Assembly (NCBI RefSeq): GCF_041080815.1
Contig: NZ_CP160205.1
Coordinates: 2,480,001 to 2,544,000, forward strand
DNA from: Mucilaginibacter yixingensis
GTDB lineage: Bacteria > Bacteroidota > Bacteroidia > Sphingobacteriales > Sphingobacteriaceae
DNA: 64,000 nt
Direction: 5' to 3'
This document shows positions 24,364-32,679 of this stretch, in pieces. Below the pieces are notes generated by a model. The model did not search any database. It was given only the letters and a program-made list of their open reading frames with translations, and had not been told where the DNA came from. Within the stretch, counting starts at the first letter, position 1, and every line of letters starts with the position of its first letter. Both the position numbers and the translations under genes were made by a program.

Positions 24364-25581
24364 TTGAACGCCACAACCTCCATATACGAAGAAGCGCTGC
24401 GCCGCTATACCGAAAAGATTGCAGCCGCCAGTACCGAAGACATGGTACTGAATATGGGTCCGCAACACCCTTCTACCCATGGTGTGTTGCGCCTGGAACT
24501 AATTACCGACGGTGAGATTGTAAAAGAAGTGATCCCGCATATTGGGTACCTGCACCGCTGTTTTGAAAAACACGCAGAATCACTCACCTATCAGCAAACC
24601 ATTCCGTTTACAGATCGCCTGGATTACCTGGCCTCCATGAATAACAGCCACATTTGGGTAATGGGTGTAGAAAAGATGTTGGGTATTGATAAGGAGATTC
24701 CGAAACGTATTGAATACATCCGCGTGCTGGTTTGCGAGCTGAACCGTATAGCATCGCACCTGATAGCTATTGGTACTTATGGTATTGATATCGGTGCGTT
24801 TACGCCGTTCCTATGGTGTTTCCGTGATCGTGAACATATTATGGGGATGCTGGAATGGGCATCGGGCTCACGTATGCTGTATAATTACATCTGGGTGGGC
24901 GGCCTATTTTATGATTTACCGGTAGGCTTTGAAGAACGCTGTCGCGAGTTTATAGATTACTTCAAACCCAAAATGGTGGAGCTGAACGGCCTACTCACCA
25001 ATAACGAGATATTTATCAAGCGTACCGCCAATGTAGGCGTGTTGCCAATGGACGTTGCCATTAACTACGGTTGCTCCGGTCCAATGCTACGTGGCTCTGG
25101 CCTAAAGTGGGATTTGCGCCGCATTGATGGTTATTCAGTTTACCCTGAACTGGAGTTTGATGTACCGATAGGCAAAGGGGAAATGGGTGCCCTGGGCGAT
25201 TGCTGGGACCGATACAAAGTACGCGTAGAAGAAATAGAACAATCGGTCCACATTGTAGAGCAATGTCTTGACCGTTTGCAGAAGGAACTAAAACGCACAC
25301 CTGATTTTGACCCTCGCGCCAAGATGCCTAAAAAGCTCGTGCCAAAACCGCAGGACTATTATGTACGCGGCGAAGGTGCCAAGGGCGAACTGGGCTTCTA
25401 TTTTATGCACCAGAAAAATGAAGAAGGCCGCGATACGGAAATACCGTTCCGCGTAAAATCACGCGGGCCAAGCTTCTGTAACTTGTCTGTTCTACCCGCC
25501 ATATCAAAGAATGTAATGATAGCGGATTTGATTGCTATTATTGGTTCGATTGATTTTGTATTAGGGGAAGTGGATAGGTAG
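24364..25581 (+). CDS. nuoD: NADH-quinone oxidoreductase subunit D
   Basis: The product has 405 residues from a TTG at 24364 (read as [14 protein letters not shown]), chosen because the earlier frame start lies inside a terminator hairpin and the encoded extra residues do not fit the family. The 49-kDa signatures are present: [40 protein letters not shown], and a C-terminal [20 protein letters not shown]. NuoD forms part of the quinone site of complex I. No nuoE or other nuo gene follows in the window. A B-type repeat and a bidirectional terminator lie after the stop. Confidence 0.93.
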   Translation: MNATTSIYEEALRRYTEKIAAASTEDMVLNMGPQHPSTHGVLRLELITDGEIVKEVIPHIGYLHRCFEKHAESLTYQQTIPFTDRLDYLASMNNSHIWVMGVEKMLGIDKEIPKRIEYIRVLVCELNRIASHLIAIGTYGIDIGAFTPFLWCFRDREHIMGMLEWASGSRMLYNYIWVGGLFYDLPVGFEERCREFIDYFKPKMVELNGLLTNNEIFIKRTANVGVLPMDVAINYGCSGPMLRGSGLKWDLRRIDGYSVYPELEFDVPIGKGEMGALGDCWDRYKVRVEEIEQSVHIVEQCLDRLQKELKRTPDFDPRAKMPKKLVPKPQDYYVRGEGAKGELGFYFMHQKNEEGRDTEIPFRVKSRGPSFCNLSVLPAISKNVMIADLIAIIGSIDFVLGEVDR

Positions 25582-25603
25582 GTTTAGTCTTACCTCACCC
25601 CGA

Positions 25604-25725
25604 TGTCATTTCGATGAGCACGAGCGGGGGCTGGAGCGTAAGCGCGCAAGAGAAATCTTGTACATGCGATATCCCATCAATCGGCTTATCGCCTTGATAA
25701 GATTTCTCCCGTTGGTCAAAATGAC
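25604..25725. repeat. REP-like intergenic repeat, family B copy 2
   Basis: The element starts with GTCATTTCGATGAGCACGAG and ends with CAAAATGAC, with inner inverted segments AAATCTTGTAC and GATAAGATTTCTC. It begins 22 bases after the nuoD stop and precedes the terminator at 25731. Confidence 0.7.
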
Positions 25726-25730
25726 ATGGA

Positions 25731-25776
25731 TTATAAATGAGAAAAGGCGCCAATTGGCGCCTTTTCTCATTTATAA
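25731..25776. terminator. Bidirectional intrinsic terminator (46-base perfect palindrome)
   Basis: The two halves (25731-25753 and 25754-25776) are exact inverses: an ATAAATGAG outer arm, AAAAGG, then GCGCC at the centre. It separates the convergent nuoD and protease genes. The symmetric A/T arms let it work on both strands. Confidence 0.9.
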
Positions 25777-25786
25777 AAGAAATCTC

Positions 25787-26896
25787 TTAATAAACCCTCA
25801 CCATAAACACATAGTTCTGCAGCTTTTTGATTTGCTGAACGCGGTTCAGGTTTGATAGGGTATTTTTGTTACTCATAGTCACCTTATCGCTCAATGAATC
25901 TTGCGGTACATTTTGCAAGGCTTTGTACAGATAGCCGGTTTTAACGGCGTATGATGCGCCTTCTGTCTGGGTTTGTTTACCTGATACGATACCGATGATG
26001 CTACCCTTGCTATTAACCAGCGGACCACCACTATTACCTGGGTTAACCGGGATAGACACGCGATAAGCGGCAGAATCGCCCTGGTAGCCGTTGGCCGAGC
26101 TCAGGTAACCCTGATCAACAACCGGCGAATCACCTTCTGAGTAACCGATGGTATAAACACGCTCGCCCAGATCTGATTTTGATTTTTTGAAGCTGTAAGG
26201 CAGCGCAGGCAAACCTTTAAATGAGCTATCATCAATTTTCAGGATGGCCACATCATATTGCGGTTCGGTATAAACCACTTTTACGCGATATGAATCACCT
26301 GAAGCAGTTTGCACATAAACTGAGTCATAACGGCTGCCAATTACGTGGTAGTTAGTTACAATATAACCGTCGCTTGATAGCGCAAAGCCAGAACCTTTAT
26401 AGTTGCCCGGCAGCATGTGTTTTTTAGGGCTGCCATTAATTTGTCGTTGCAGCGCGTTGGTTTTTAAGTTCAGTTGTGCAGTTGATTGCTTAACGCGTCC
26501 AATCTCTTCGCGCAGCTCGCGATATTTAGGCTGACCACCAAAGTAACCTGTAAAGAACATAGTTGCCAGCATGGCAAAAATAGCGATAGACGCAGCTACC
26601 GAGATCTTTGAATGGTGCTGACGCCACATGCGCACCACCCATGATGGATGCGAAGTCATCTCCTCTACCAGCTCATGTACATCAATCTCGGCATGAATGG
26701 CATTCAGGCGGTCTACCAGTTCAACACGCTCGCGGTATTGTTTCAGTATGCCCAAAAACTGCTGATGCTCGGCAATTTTCATGTCTATATCAGCATCCTC
26801 GCGGCGCAATTCATCAAAGCGGGCAAGTTCTTCCTTATCCATCTGGCCGCTCAGGTAGCGTTCAATAGCCTCGGTCAACTGATTGTTTGTCATCAT
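25787..26896 (-). CDS. Membrane-anchored HtrA-like serine protease with anti-sigma-like N-terminus
   Basis: The product has 369 residues. Residues 1-95 are helical and charged, like the cytoplasmic part of Bacteroidota anti-sigma factors (MTNNQLTEAIERYLSGQMDK, ELARFDELRREDADIDMK). One transmembrane helix lies at about 98-116 and is followed by a coiled coil (about 125-153). From 165 a trypsin-like domain has H184 (TNYHVIG), D215 (YDVAILK) and S289 (NPGNSGGP). No PDZ domain follows. The gene begins ten bases after the ECF sigma factor, so the protein probably controls that sigma factor and may sense damage outside the membrane. This role is inferred. Confidence 0.85.
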   Translation of the reverse strand: MMTNNQLTEAIERYLSGQMDKEELARFDELRREDADIDMKIAEHQQFLGILKQYRERVELVDRLNAIHAEIDVHELVEEMTSHPSWVVRMWRQHHSKISVAASIAIFAMLATMFFTGYFGGQPKYRELREEIGRVKQSTAQLNLKTNALQRQINGSPKKHMLPGNYKGSGFALSSDGYIVTNYHVIGSRYDSVYVQTASGDSYRVKVVYTEPQYDVAILKIDDSSFKGLPALPYSFKKSKSDLGERVYTIGYSEGDSPVVDQGYLSSANGYQGDSAAYRVSIPVNPGNSGGPLVNSKGSIIGIVSGKQTQTEGASYAVKTGYLYKALQNVPQDSLSDKVTMSNKNTLSNLNRVQQIKKLQNYVFMVRVY

Positions 26897-26906
26897 CTCT
26901 TTTATT

Positions 26907-27479
26907 CTATTTCTGCTGAAAGAACAATTTCTTCAGCCTTTGCAGGCATTTGTATTTTTGAGTTTTGGCGTTATCCGCATTGGTATATCCAAATTTCTCA
27001 CAGATCTCCTGCATAGATCTGTCGTTTATATAAAAGTCTTCTATAATAGTTTTGCAAGGCTCGCCCAGCAAAGCCAATGAATTTTTCATTCTGCCAAACT
27101 GTATATCGCGCTCGCTGTGTTGATCGATATCTTCTTCCTCCGCAGGTAAAAAATCCTGAAAGTCATGAACATCACCGCCGTAGCGGCTCATCTGTGCCAG
27201 CCTTTTGAGCCACAACCGGCGACAAACCGAATAAATAAAAGTTTTCAGTTTGCTGCTCAGCTCAAAATTGCCGGCTTTCACCTTATTATAAAGAACAATA
27301 ATTGCCTCCTGATAAATGTCCTTTGCGTCGTCGGCAGTGCCGTTATTATTAACGATCAATTGGAGCACCATCGGAAAGTAAGCGACATACAGCCGTCTGA
27401 GCACTGTATCAGAATTATTCAATATCCCGAGTATCACCTCGCTATCTGTTGGCACAGAACTGTTTACCTCTTTACTCAC
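26907..27479 (-). CDS. ECF-type RNA polymerase sigma factor
   Basis: The product has 190 residues. Region 2 is seen at about 25-95 (DAKDIYQEAIIVLYNKVKAG, LKTFIYSVCRRLWLKRL) and region 4 at about 125-185 (LLGEPCKTIIEDFYINDRSM, EICEKFGYTNADNAKTQKYK). An acidic linker (EEEDIDQ) joins them. It should direct RNA polymerase to a small stress regulon. It precedes, by ten bases, the gene for a transmembrane protein with an anti-sigma-like N-terminus, the normal order for sigma/anti-sigma pairs. The upstream region (27480-27701) is divergent with the lipoprotein cluster. Confidence 0.9.
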   Translation of the reverse strand: MSKEVNSSVPTDSEVILGILNNSDTVLRRLYVAYFPMVLQLIVNNNGTADDAKDIYQEAIIVLYNKVKAGNFELSSKLKTFIYSVCRRLWLKRLAQMSRYGGDVHDFQDFLPAEEEDIDQHSERDIQFGRMKNSLALLGEPCKTIIEDFYINDRSMQEICEKFGYTNADNAKTQKYKCLQRLKKLFFQQK

Positions 27480-27701
27480 CCTTAATACTTTTTACTAAAA
27501 ATTGTAACCCATAAATAACAAAAAAAATTAAATCGGCCGCCGGCTTTTACGTCAGAACAACAAATATTAGTTAACAATGCAGCTACAATAATGATCAACC
27601 TGTACACTAAAACAACCGTAACTAGCTGTATATTTTATAGTTAAAACCACATCGGCACAATTATTGGTTGCAGCTAACATGAACTTTAAATTAACATCAC
27701 T

Positions 27702-27986
27702 ATGAAAAACGCATTTAAAACCATGAGCATTGCGCTGGCATTATCGGCGGCGCTATGTGCCTGCAATGGCAACGGCAACAAAAGTACAACAGATTCTAGT
27801 AATGTAGAATCCACAACCCGAAGCACCACCGATACAACTGTTAAAACAGACACCATGGTAGCCCGTGATACCAACACTTTAAATCCGGACACCAGCAAAG
27901 TGCCCACCTCCGGTAAGCCAGACACCTTAAAAAAAACCGTTACTAAGACCACTGTGGTTAAGAAAACGGTGACTCAAAAACCTTGA
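27702..27986 (+). CDS. Small Thr/Ser-rich lipoprotein
   Basis: The product has 94 residues. It starts MKNAFK like the two next genes and has a lipobox ending at Cys21 (LCAC). The mature part is Thr/Ser/Asp/Lys-rich (TTDSSNVESTTRSTTD) and becomes Lys/Thr/Val-rich at the end (TKTTVVKKTVTQKP). It is probably a surface or periplasmic disordered lipoprotein. It lies divergent from the sigma-factor gene with 222 bases between. No function is known; the shared start with the following repeat lipoproteins suggests a common origin of the signal sequence. Confidence 0.8.
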   Translation: MKNAFKTMSIALALSAALCACNGNGNKSTTDSSNVESTTRSTTDTTVKTDTMVARDTNTLNPDTSKVPTSGKPDTLKKTVTKTTVVKKTVTQKP

Positions 27987-28052
27987 TTTGTTAATTTTTT
28001 AACGTTTTTGATACAAATCGAAAAACTTTTTAAAAAAGTTGGGTTACCTTTC

Positions 28053-28060
28053 TATATTTG
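28053..28060 (+). promoter_or_regulatory. -7 box of the first Ala/Lys repeat lipoprotein gene
   Basis: TATATTTG matches TAnnTTTG exactly and lies 45 bases before the ATG at 28106. The -33 position holds TTAA within a T-rich stretch. A related upstream segment precedes the paralogue at 28516 but has lost the exact -7 box. Confidence 0.6.
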
Positions 28061-28105
28061 CCGGTATTAAGGCTAAATATTAATCACACTTAAAAAAATT
28101 AAAAA

Positions 28106-28324
28106 ATGAAAAACGCATTCAAATTCGGCTTTTTAGCTCTGTTCGCTTCTTTAACTATCGCTGCTTGTTCAGGTTCAGGTAAAGGTTCTGCTGCTGATTC
28201 AGCTAAAGCTGACTCTGCTAAAGTTGACACTGCTAAAGCTGATTCAGCTGCTGCTAAAGCTGACACTGCTGCTGCTAAAGCTGATACTGCAAAAGCTAAA
28301 GCTGACACTGCGAAAAAAATGTAA
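28106..28324 (+). CDS. Small lipoprotein with Ala-Lys-Ala-Asp-Thr repeats (copy 1)
   Basis: The product has 72 residues. The signal ends in LTIAAC with Cys21, then SGSGKGSAAD, then repeats of AKADSAK/AKADTAA up to the C-terminal AKKM. The five- to seven-residue periodicity of Ala with Lys and Asp predicts a long, charged, single alpha-helix or coiled coil, in outline like Braun-type lipoprotein but without sequence homology. It is a close paralogue of the next gene. It has its own promoter-like -7 box and a terminator, so it is an independent unit. Confidence 0.85.
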   Translation: MKNAFKFGFLALFASLTIAACSGSGKGSAADSAKADSAKVDTAKADSAAAKADTAAAKADTAKAKADTAKKM

Positions 28325-28351
28325 TTCTTCTTCTCTAGAAGTAAATTATTT

Positions 28352-28380
28352 GAAAGCCCCGGTTTATCCGGGGTTTTCTG
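28352..28380 (+). terminator. Intrinsic terminator between the repeat lipoprotein genes
   Basis: CCCCGG (28357-28362) pairs with CCGGGG (28368-28373), followed by TTTTCTG. It lies 28 bases after the stop of copy 1. Confidence 0.75.
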
Positions 28381-28515
28381 TTTTACAGCCCTTTGCGGTT
28401 TCCTTCTTTAAATGCGTGTTAAATAACTTTTATTTTTTTTAAAGGATGCCGGGTTACCTTTTAAAAAAGCAAGTATTAAGACTAAACTTTCACACTTAAC
28501 TAAAAAAGAAACAAA

Positions 28516-28740
28516 ATGAAAAATGCATTCAAATTCGGCTTTGTAGCTCTGGCTCTTTCTATGACAATTGCTGCTTGTGGTGGTTCAGGTAAAGGTTCAG
28601 CTGCAGATACTGCCGCTAAAGCTGCTGACTCTGCTGCTGTTAAAGCTGACACTGCTGCTGCTAAAGCTGATACCGCTGCTGCTAAAGCTGACACTGCTGC
28701 TGCTAAAGCCGCTAAAGCTGATACTGCGAAAAAAATGTAA
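28516..28740 (+). CDS. Small lipoprotein with Ala-Lys-Ala-Asp-Thr repeats (copy 2)
   Basis: The product has 74 residues. The first 30 residues are nearly identical to copy 1 (MKNAFKFGF, MTIAAC with Cys21, GGSGKGSAAD). The mature part has three AAAKADT units followed by AAKAAKADTAKKM. The DNA repeat of GCTGCTAAAGCTGA units would allow unequal recombination and length change. The upstream region shares GGGTTACCTTT and GTATTAAG blocks with that of copy 1, so gene and promoter were duplicated together. It is terminated by a hairpin 30 bases on. Confidence 0.85.
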   Translation: MKNAFKFGFVALALSMTIAACGGSGKGSAADTAAKAADSAAVKADTAAAKADTAAAKADTAAAKAAKADTAKKM

Positions 28741-28770
28741 TATCTCGCTATATAAAAGCAAGAAAGGCCG

Positions 28771-28806
28771 TTTGAGAATCTCAGACGGCCTTTTCTTTTT
28801 TGGATC
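28771..28806. terminator. Intrinsic terminator after lipoprotein copy 2
   Basis: AAGGCCGTTTGAGA pairs with TCTCAGACGGCCTT with one G-U pair, followed by TTCTTTTTT. It lies between copy 2 and the convergent lysA gene and may serve both. Confidence 0.85.
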
Positions 28807-28819
28807 TATATTCGATTGA

Positions 28820-29974
28820 CTATTCTGAATAGACACTTTGAATTTTATCACGCAGGTTATAGCCCGATGCCATTACCTCACCATAAGCGCCAGCCGTGCG
28901 GATACTAATCAAATCGCCACGGAATGACTCTGGTAATTCTACATCTTTCCTGAAACAATCGGTACTCTCGCAGATTGGGCCCACTACATCATATTTAATA
29001 TGCGATCCTTCGGATGCTTTGCTCAGGTTCTCAATCTCATGATAAGCCTGATAAAGCATAGGGCGCATCAGCTCAGTCATACCCGCATCAAGGATCAGGA
29101 AATTCTTTTTCTGACCATTTTTTACATACAACACGCGCGATACCAGCGCAGCACTTTGTGCTACCAGCGCTCTGCCTAGTTCAAAATGTACTTCCTGACC
29201 TTCGACTACCTTCAGGTTATCGGCAAATACTTTAAAATAAGCTTCAAAATCAGCCACGTTATTGGTATCGGGCTGATAGTAATCTACACCTAAACCACCG
29301 CCTACGTTAAGCACTTTTATTTCCAGGCCTTTATCTTCAAACCATTGTGCCAGCTCGTTAACACGGGCACACAGGTTTTTAAATACTTCCAGGTTAGTAA
29401 TTTGCGAACCTACGTGGAAGTGAACACCCAGGAACTGGATATTGGGGAGTTTACCTAATGCAGCAACTACATCATCCAGTTGCCAGGTATTAATACCAAA
29501 CTTGTTTTCTTCCAGGCCGGTAGTAATGTTATGGTGCGTATAAGCATCAACATTAGGATTAATGCGGATAGCCACACGCGCCGTTTTGCCTTTAGCCGCC
29601 GCTAACTCGTTAATTACCTCCAGCTCTTGTACAGATTCTACGTTAAAGCAGAAGATATCGGCATCCAACGCGGTGTTGATCTCTTTATCAGATTTACCGA
29701 CACCGGCAAACACAATCTTATTTTTATCAAAACCAGTATGAATGGCTGCTTTCACTTCGCCACCGCTTACGCAATCGGCACCAAAATCAAAAGACTGAAT
29801 GGTGCTAACCACCTTCTCGTTAAAATTGGCCTTCATGGCATAGTGCACATGGTATCCATAACGATTGGCCGCTGTTTGGCAAGCCTGAAGGGTTTGACGC
29901 AGCAAACCAAGATCATAATAATAAAAAGGCGTTTCTAGTTGACTGAAACGGCTAACAATACCGCTGTTGAACAT
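28820..29974 (-). CDS. lysA: Diaminopimelate decarboxylase
   Basis: The product has 384 residues from the ATG at 29974; a TTG 12 bases upstream is less likely. The PLP-binding lysine is K48 in HYAMKANFN, followed by FDFGADCVSGGEVKAAI, the glycine loop VGGGLGVDYYQP, and the C-terminal CESTDCF, which supplies the second-subunit cysteine. The fold is a TIM barrel plus a beta domain. It converts meso-diaminopimelate to L-lysine. It is a stand-alone gene divergent from a phosphohexomutase. Confidence 0.95.
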   Translation of the reverse strand: MFNSGIVSRFSQLETPFYYYDLGLLRQTLQACQTAANRYGYHVHYAMKANFNEKVVSTIQSFDFGADCVSGGEVKAAIHTGFDKNKIVFAGVGKSDKEINTALDADIFCFNVESVQELEVINELAAAKGKTARVAIRINPNVDAYTHHNITTGLEENKFGINTWQLDDVVAALGKLPNIQFLGVHFHVGSQITNLEVFKNLCARVNELAQWFEDKGLEIKVLNVGGGLGVDYYQPDTNNVADFEAYFKVFADNLKVVEGQEVHFELGRALVAQSAALVSRVLYVKNGQKKNFLILDAGMTELMRPMLYQAYHEIENLSKASEGSHIKYDVVGPICESTDCFRKDVELPESFRGDLISIRTAGAYGEVMASGYNLRDKIQSVYSE

Positions 29975-30142
29975 ATTGACTATCAAAAGGATTGGGGCAA
30001 AAACATCTAAACTTTTAACATACCTTATATTAAGGCTGAAACTTTAAGACATTATCCCTGTTAAAACAAATATTTATCTTCTTGTGTAAGCTTTTTCGAG
30101 GCGCAAAAATAGGGTTAAAAAAACAATATAGCTCACTCTCTG

Positions 30143-31555
30143 ATGATTAAAATTAAATTTGGTACCGATGGCTGGAGAGCCGTTATTGCAGACGACTTTA
30201 CCGTTGAAAATGTAAAGCGTGTTGCCTATTCCACCGCTATATGGCTGAAAGAGAATTTTGAAAACCCTGCAGCAGTCGTCGGTTGTGATCCTCGCTTTGG
30301 CGGGCCACTGTTTGCCGATACTACTGCAACCGTACTGGCATCGCAAGGTGTTAAAGTTTACCGGGCCGAAAATACCTTTGTTTCAACCCCGATGATCTCT
30401 TTGGCAACCGTGCATTATAAAGCATCAGCCGGTATCATTATCACAGCCAGCCATAACCCACCTGAATATAGTGGTTATAAGATCAAGGCCTCCTACGGCG
30501 GCCCTGCTACACCTGAGGATATTGAAAAAGTAGAAAAACAGATTCCGGATAAGCTCGACCTGCAGCTAAAGTCTATTGCTGATTATCAGAAAAACGGATT
30601 GATGGAATTAGTTGATCTCGAAGATCTGTATGTGGCCCACGTAGAGAATAACTTTGACCTCGAGACCATCCGCACCTGCGGACAAGATTGGGCCTATGAT
30701 GCCATGTATGGCGCCGGACAGAACGTAATGCGCCGGTTATTGCCCGACATCACCTTCCTTCACTGCGATCATAACCCTGGCTTTGACGGACAAGCGCCCG
30801 AGCCTATTCAACGCAACCTGCAGGAGTTTGAAGACCTGATCAAAATATCGGAAGGTGAAATTGCCTCGGGACTGGTTACTGACGGCGATGCCGACCGAAT
30901 TGGCCTGTATGATGAGACTGGCAAGTTTGTAGACTCACACCATATTCTGCTGCTGCTCATCCATTACCTGTACAAGGTGAAAGGTCAGAAGGGCGAGGTT
31001 TACTCCACCTTCTCCTGCACCAGTAAAATACAGAAACTGTGCGATGTTTATGGCTTGCACAACACCGTTACTAAAATTGGCTTTAAATACATTTGCGATT
31101 TGATTGTCAATTCAGACAAACCTTTCCTGGTGGGTGGCGAAGAATCTGGCGGATTGGCCATTGCTGGCTATCTACCTGAACGCGATGGCATCTGGATCGG
31201 CCTCACCCTTTGGGAGTTTATGGCCAAAACTGGTCGCCCGCTGAGCGACCTGGTGCTGGAAATCTACGACCTGGTAGGCGCATTTGCCGTTGAACGTTAC
31301 GACTTGCATGTAACCGACGAACAAAAACAACAAATTATTGCCAACTGCAAAGCCGGCCACTACAAACAATTTGGCGACTACAAAATTACCAGCACCGATG
31401 ATATGGACGGCTACAAATTCCACTTCGATGAAAACTCATGGGTAATGGTACGGCCTTCTGGTACCGAGCCGGTGTTACGCGTATATGCAGAAGCACCAGA
31501 TACCGGCGGCGCATTTAAGATATTAGATGCTACCAAAGCAACCTTGCTGGGTTAA
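30143..31555 (+). CDS. Alpha-D-phosphohexomutase (phosphoglucomutase/phosphomannomutase family)
   Basis: The product has 470 residues with all four domains. The phosphoserine loop is TASHNP with S103, the magnesium loop is TDGDADRIG, the sugar loop is GGEESGGLA and the C-terminal phosphate loop is RPSGTEPVLRVY. It moves phosphate between C1 and C6 of a hexose phosphate. Whether glucose, mannose or glucosamine is preferred cannot be told from motifs. The N-terminus is short (IKFGTDGWR), as in prokaryotic homologues. A terminator follows, and the divergent neighbour is lysA. Confidence 0.92.
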   Translation: MIKIKFGTDGWRAVIADDFTVENVKRVAYSTAIWLKENFENPAAVVGCDPRFGGPLFADTTATVLASQGVKVYRAENTFVSTPMISLATVHYKASAGIIITASHNPPEYSGYKIKASYGGPATPEDIEKVEKQIPDKLDLQLKSIADYQKNGLMELVDLEDLYVAHVENNFDLETIRTCGQDWAYDAMYGAGQNVMRRLLPDITFLHCDHNPGFDGQAPEPIQRNLQEFEDLIKISEGEIASGLVTDGDADRIGLYDETGKFVDSHHILLLLIHYLYKVKGQKGEVYSTFSCTSKIQKLCDVYGLHNTVTKIGFKYICDLIVNSDKPFLVGGEESGGLAIAGYLPERDGIWIGLTLWEFMAKTGRPLSDLVLEIYDLVGAFAVERYDLHVTDEQKQQIIANCKAGHYKQFGDYKITSTDDMDGYKFHFDENSWVMVRPSGTEPVLRVYAEAPDTGGAFKILDATKATLLG

Positions 31556-31572
31556 TTGCTCTATTTGGATTT

Positions 31573-31615
31573 ATGAATAATAAAAATGCCCGCTCTAAGC
31601 GGGCACTTCTATTAT
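31573..31615. terminator. Intrinsic terminator after the phosphohexomutase
   Basis: TGCCCGCT (31587-31594) pairs with AGCGGGCA (31598-31605), with further GAATAATA/TATTATTC pairing outside. It separates the phosphohexomutase from the convergent bioB gene. Confidence 0.75.
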
Positions 31616-31648
31616 TCAATAGTTGTCATTTCTGACAAATGAGTAATC

Positions 31649-32653
31649 TTACTCCGCAGCAACTTCCTTCTTAACAGCACCTTTTGGGCGGCCGTTTTTG
31701 AAAGCCTCGCGTGGTTTCAGTCCCAACAACTGGAACATGGCCATATCCTCATCAAAAGATGGGTTTGGCGTAGTCAGCAATTTCTCACCGGCAAAAATAG
31801 AGTTAGCCCCAGCCATAAAGCACAGCGATTGTTCAATCACGCTCATCTCTGTACGGCCAGCTGATAGTCTTACTACTGTTTTAGGCATAATGATACGGGC
31901 AGTAGCAATCATGCGCACCATATCCCATATATCAACCTTAGCCTGATCTGCCAATGGCGTACCTTTTACCGGCACCAACGCATTGATTGGCACTGACTCC
32001 GGGTGCTGCGGCAGATTAGAAAGGGTTTTCAGCATAGAAATGCGGTCTTCCACCTTCTCTCCCAGCCCGATGATACCACCACTGCACACGGTAATCTTTG
32101 CTTTACGCACGTTCTCTAAAGTCTGCAAGCGCTCGTCATAAGTACGGGTGCTGATGATACGTTTATAATCTTCTTCAGATGTATCCAGGTTGTGGTTGTA
32201 GGCGTATAAACCGGCATCAGCTAAACGCTCAGCCTGGCTCTCGGTAAGCATACCCAGGGTACAGCAAACTTCCATATCCAGCTCGTTTACGGCCTGCACC
32301 ATTTCAATTACCTTATCAAAATCGCGATTATCGCGCACTTCGCGCCAGGCGGCACCCATACAAAGACGAGATGCACCACCTGCTTTAGCTTTCTGAGCAG
32401 CAGCTACCACTTCTTCTTTAGGCAACATGCCATGCACGTTTACGCCTGTGCTGTAACGCGCCGCTTGCGGACAATAAGCACAATCTTCGGGACAGCCGCC
32501 GGTTTTAATAGAGATCAGCGAGCTGATCTGTACTTCGGCGTAGTCTTTATTTTCGCGATGTATAGTGGCCGCTTCGTAGATCAGGTCCAGCAGCGGTCTG
32601 TTGTATATTTCGGCAATTTCCTCTTTAGTCCAGTCGTTTCTTACTTCCGTCAT
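31649..32653 (-). CDS. bioB: Biotin synthase
   Basis: The product has 334 residues from the ATG at 32653 (MTEVRNDWTKEEIAEIY). The frame opens 78 bases earlier but that part overlaps mgtE and does not resemble the family. The radical-SAM cysteines are C54, C58 and C61 in GGCPEDCAYCPQ. SLISIKTG and the later VRLSAGRTEM, which contacts the second cluster, are typical. It inserts sulfur into dethiobiotin. It lies 26 bases after mgtE on the same strand. The other biotin genes are not near. Confidence 0.95.
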   Translation of the reverse strand: MTEVRNDWTKEEIAEIYNRPLLDLIYEAATIHRENKDYAEVQISSLISIKTGGCPEDCAYCPQAARYSTGVNVHGMLPKEEVVAAAQKAKAGGASRLCMGAAWREVRDNRDFDKVIEMVQAVNELDMEVCCTLGMLTESQAERLADAGLYAYNHNLDTSEEDYKRIISTRTYDERLQTLENVRKAKITVCSGGIIGLGEKVEDRISMLKTLSNLPQHPESVPINALVPVKGTPLADQAKVDIWDMVRMIATARIIMPKTVVRLSAGRTEMSVIEQSLCFMAGANSIFAGEKLLTTPNPSFDEDMAMFQLLGLKPREAFKNGRPKGAVKKEVAAE

Positions 32654-32679
32654 ATCAAAATGTTTCAAGGCGTCAAATA

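Noticed and set aside
28568..28819. Leu/Lys-rich frame over the second repeat lipoprotein
   Set aside because: It is the same GCTGCTAAAGCTGA-type repeat read in another frame; the lipoprotein frame has a lipobox and a paralogue.
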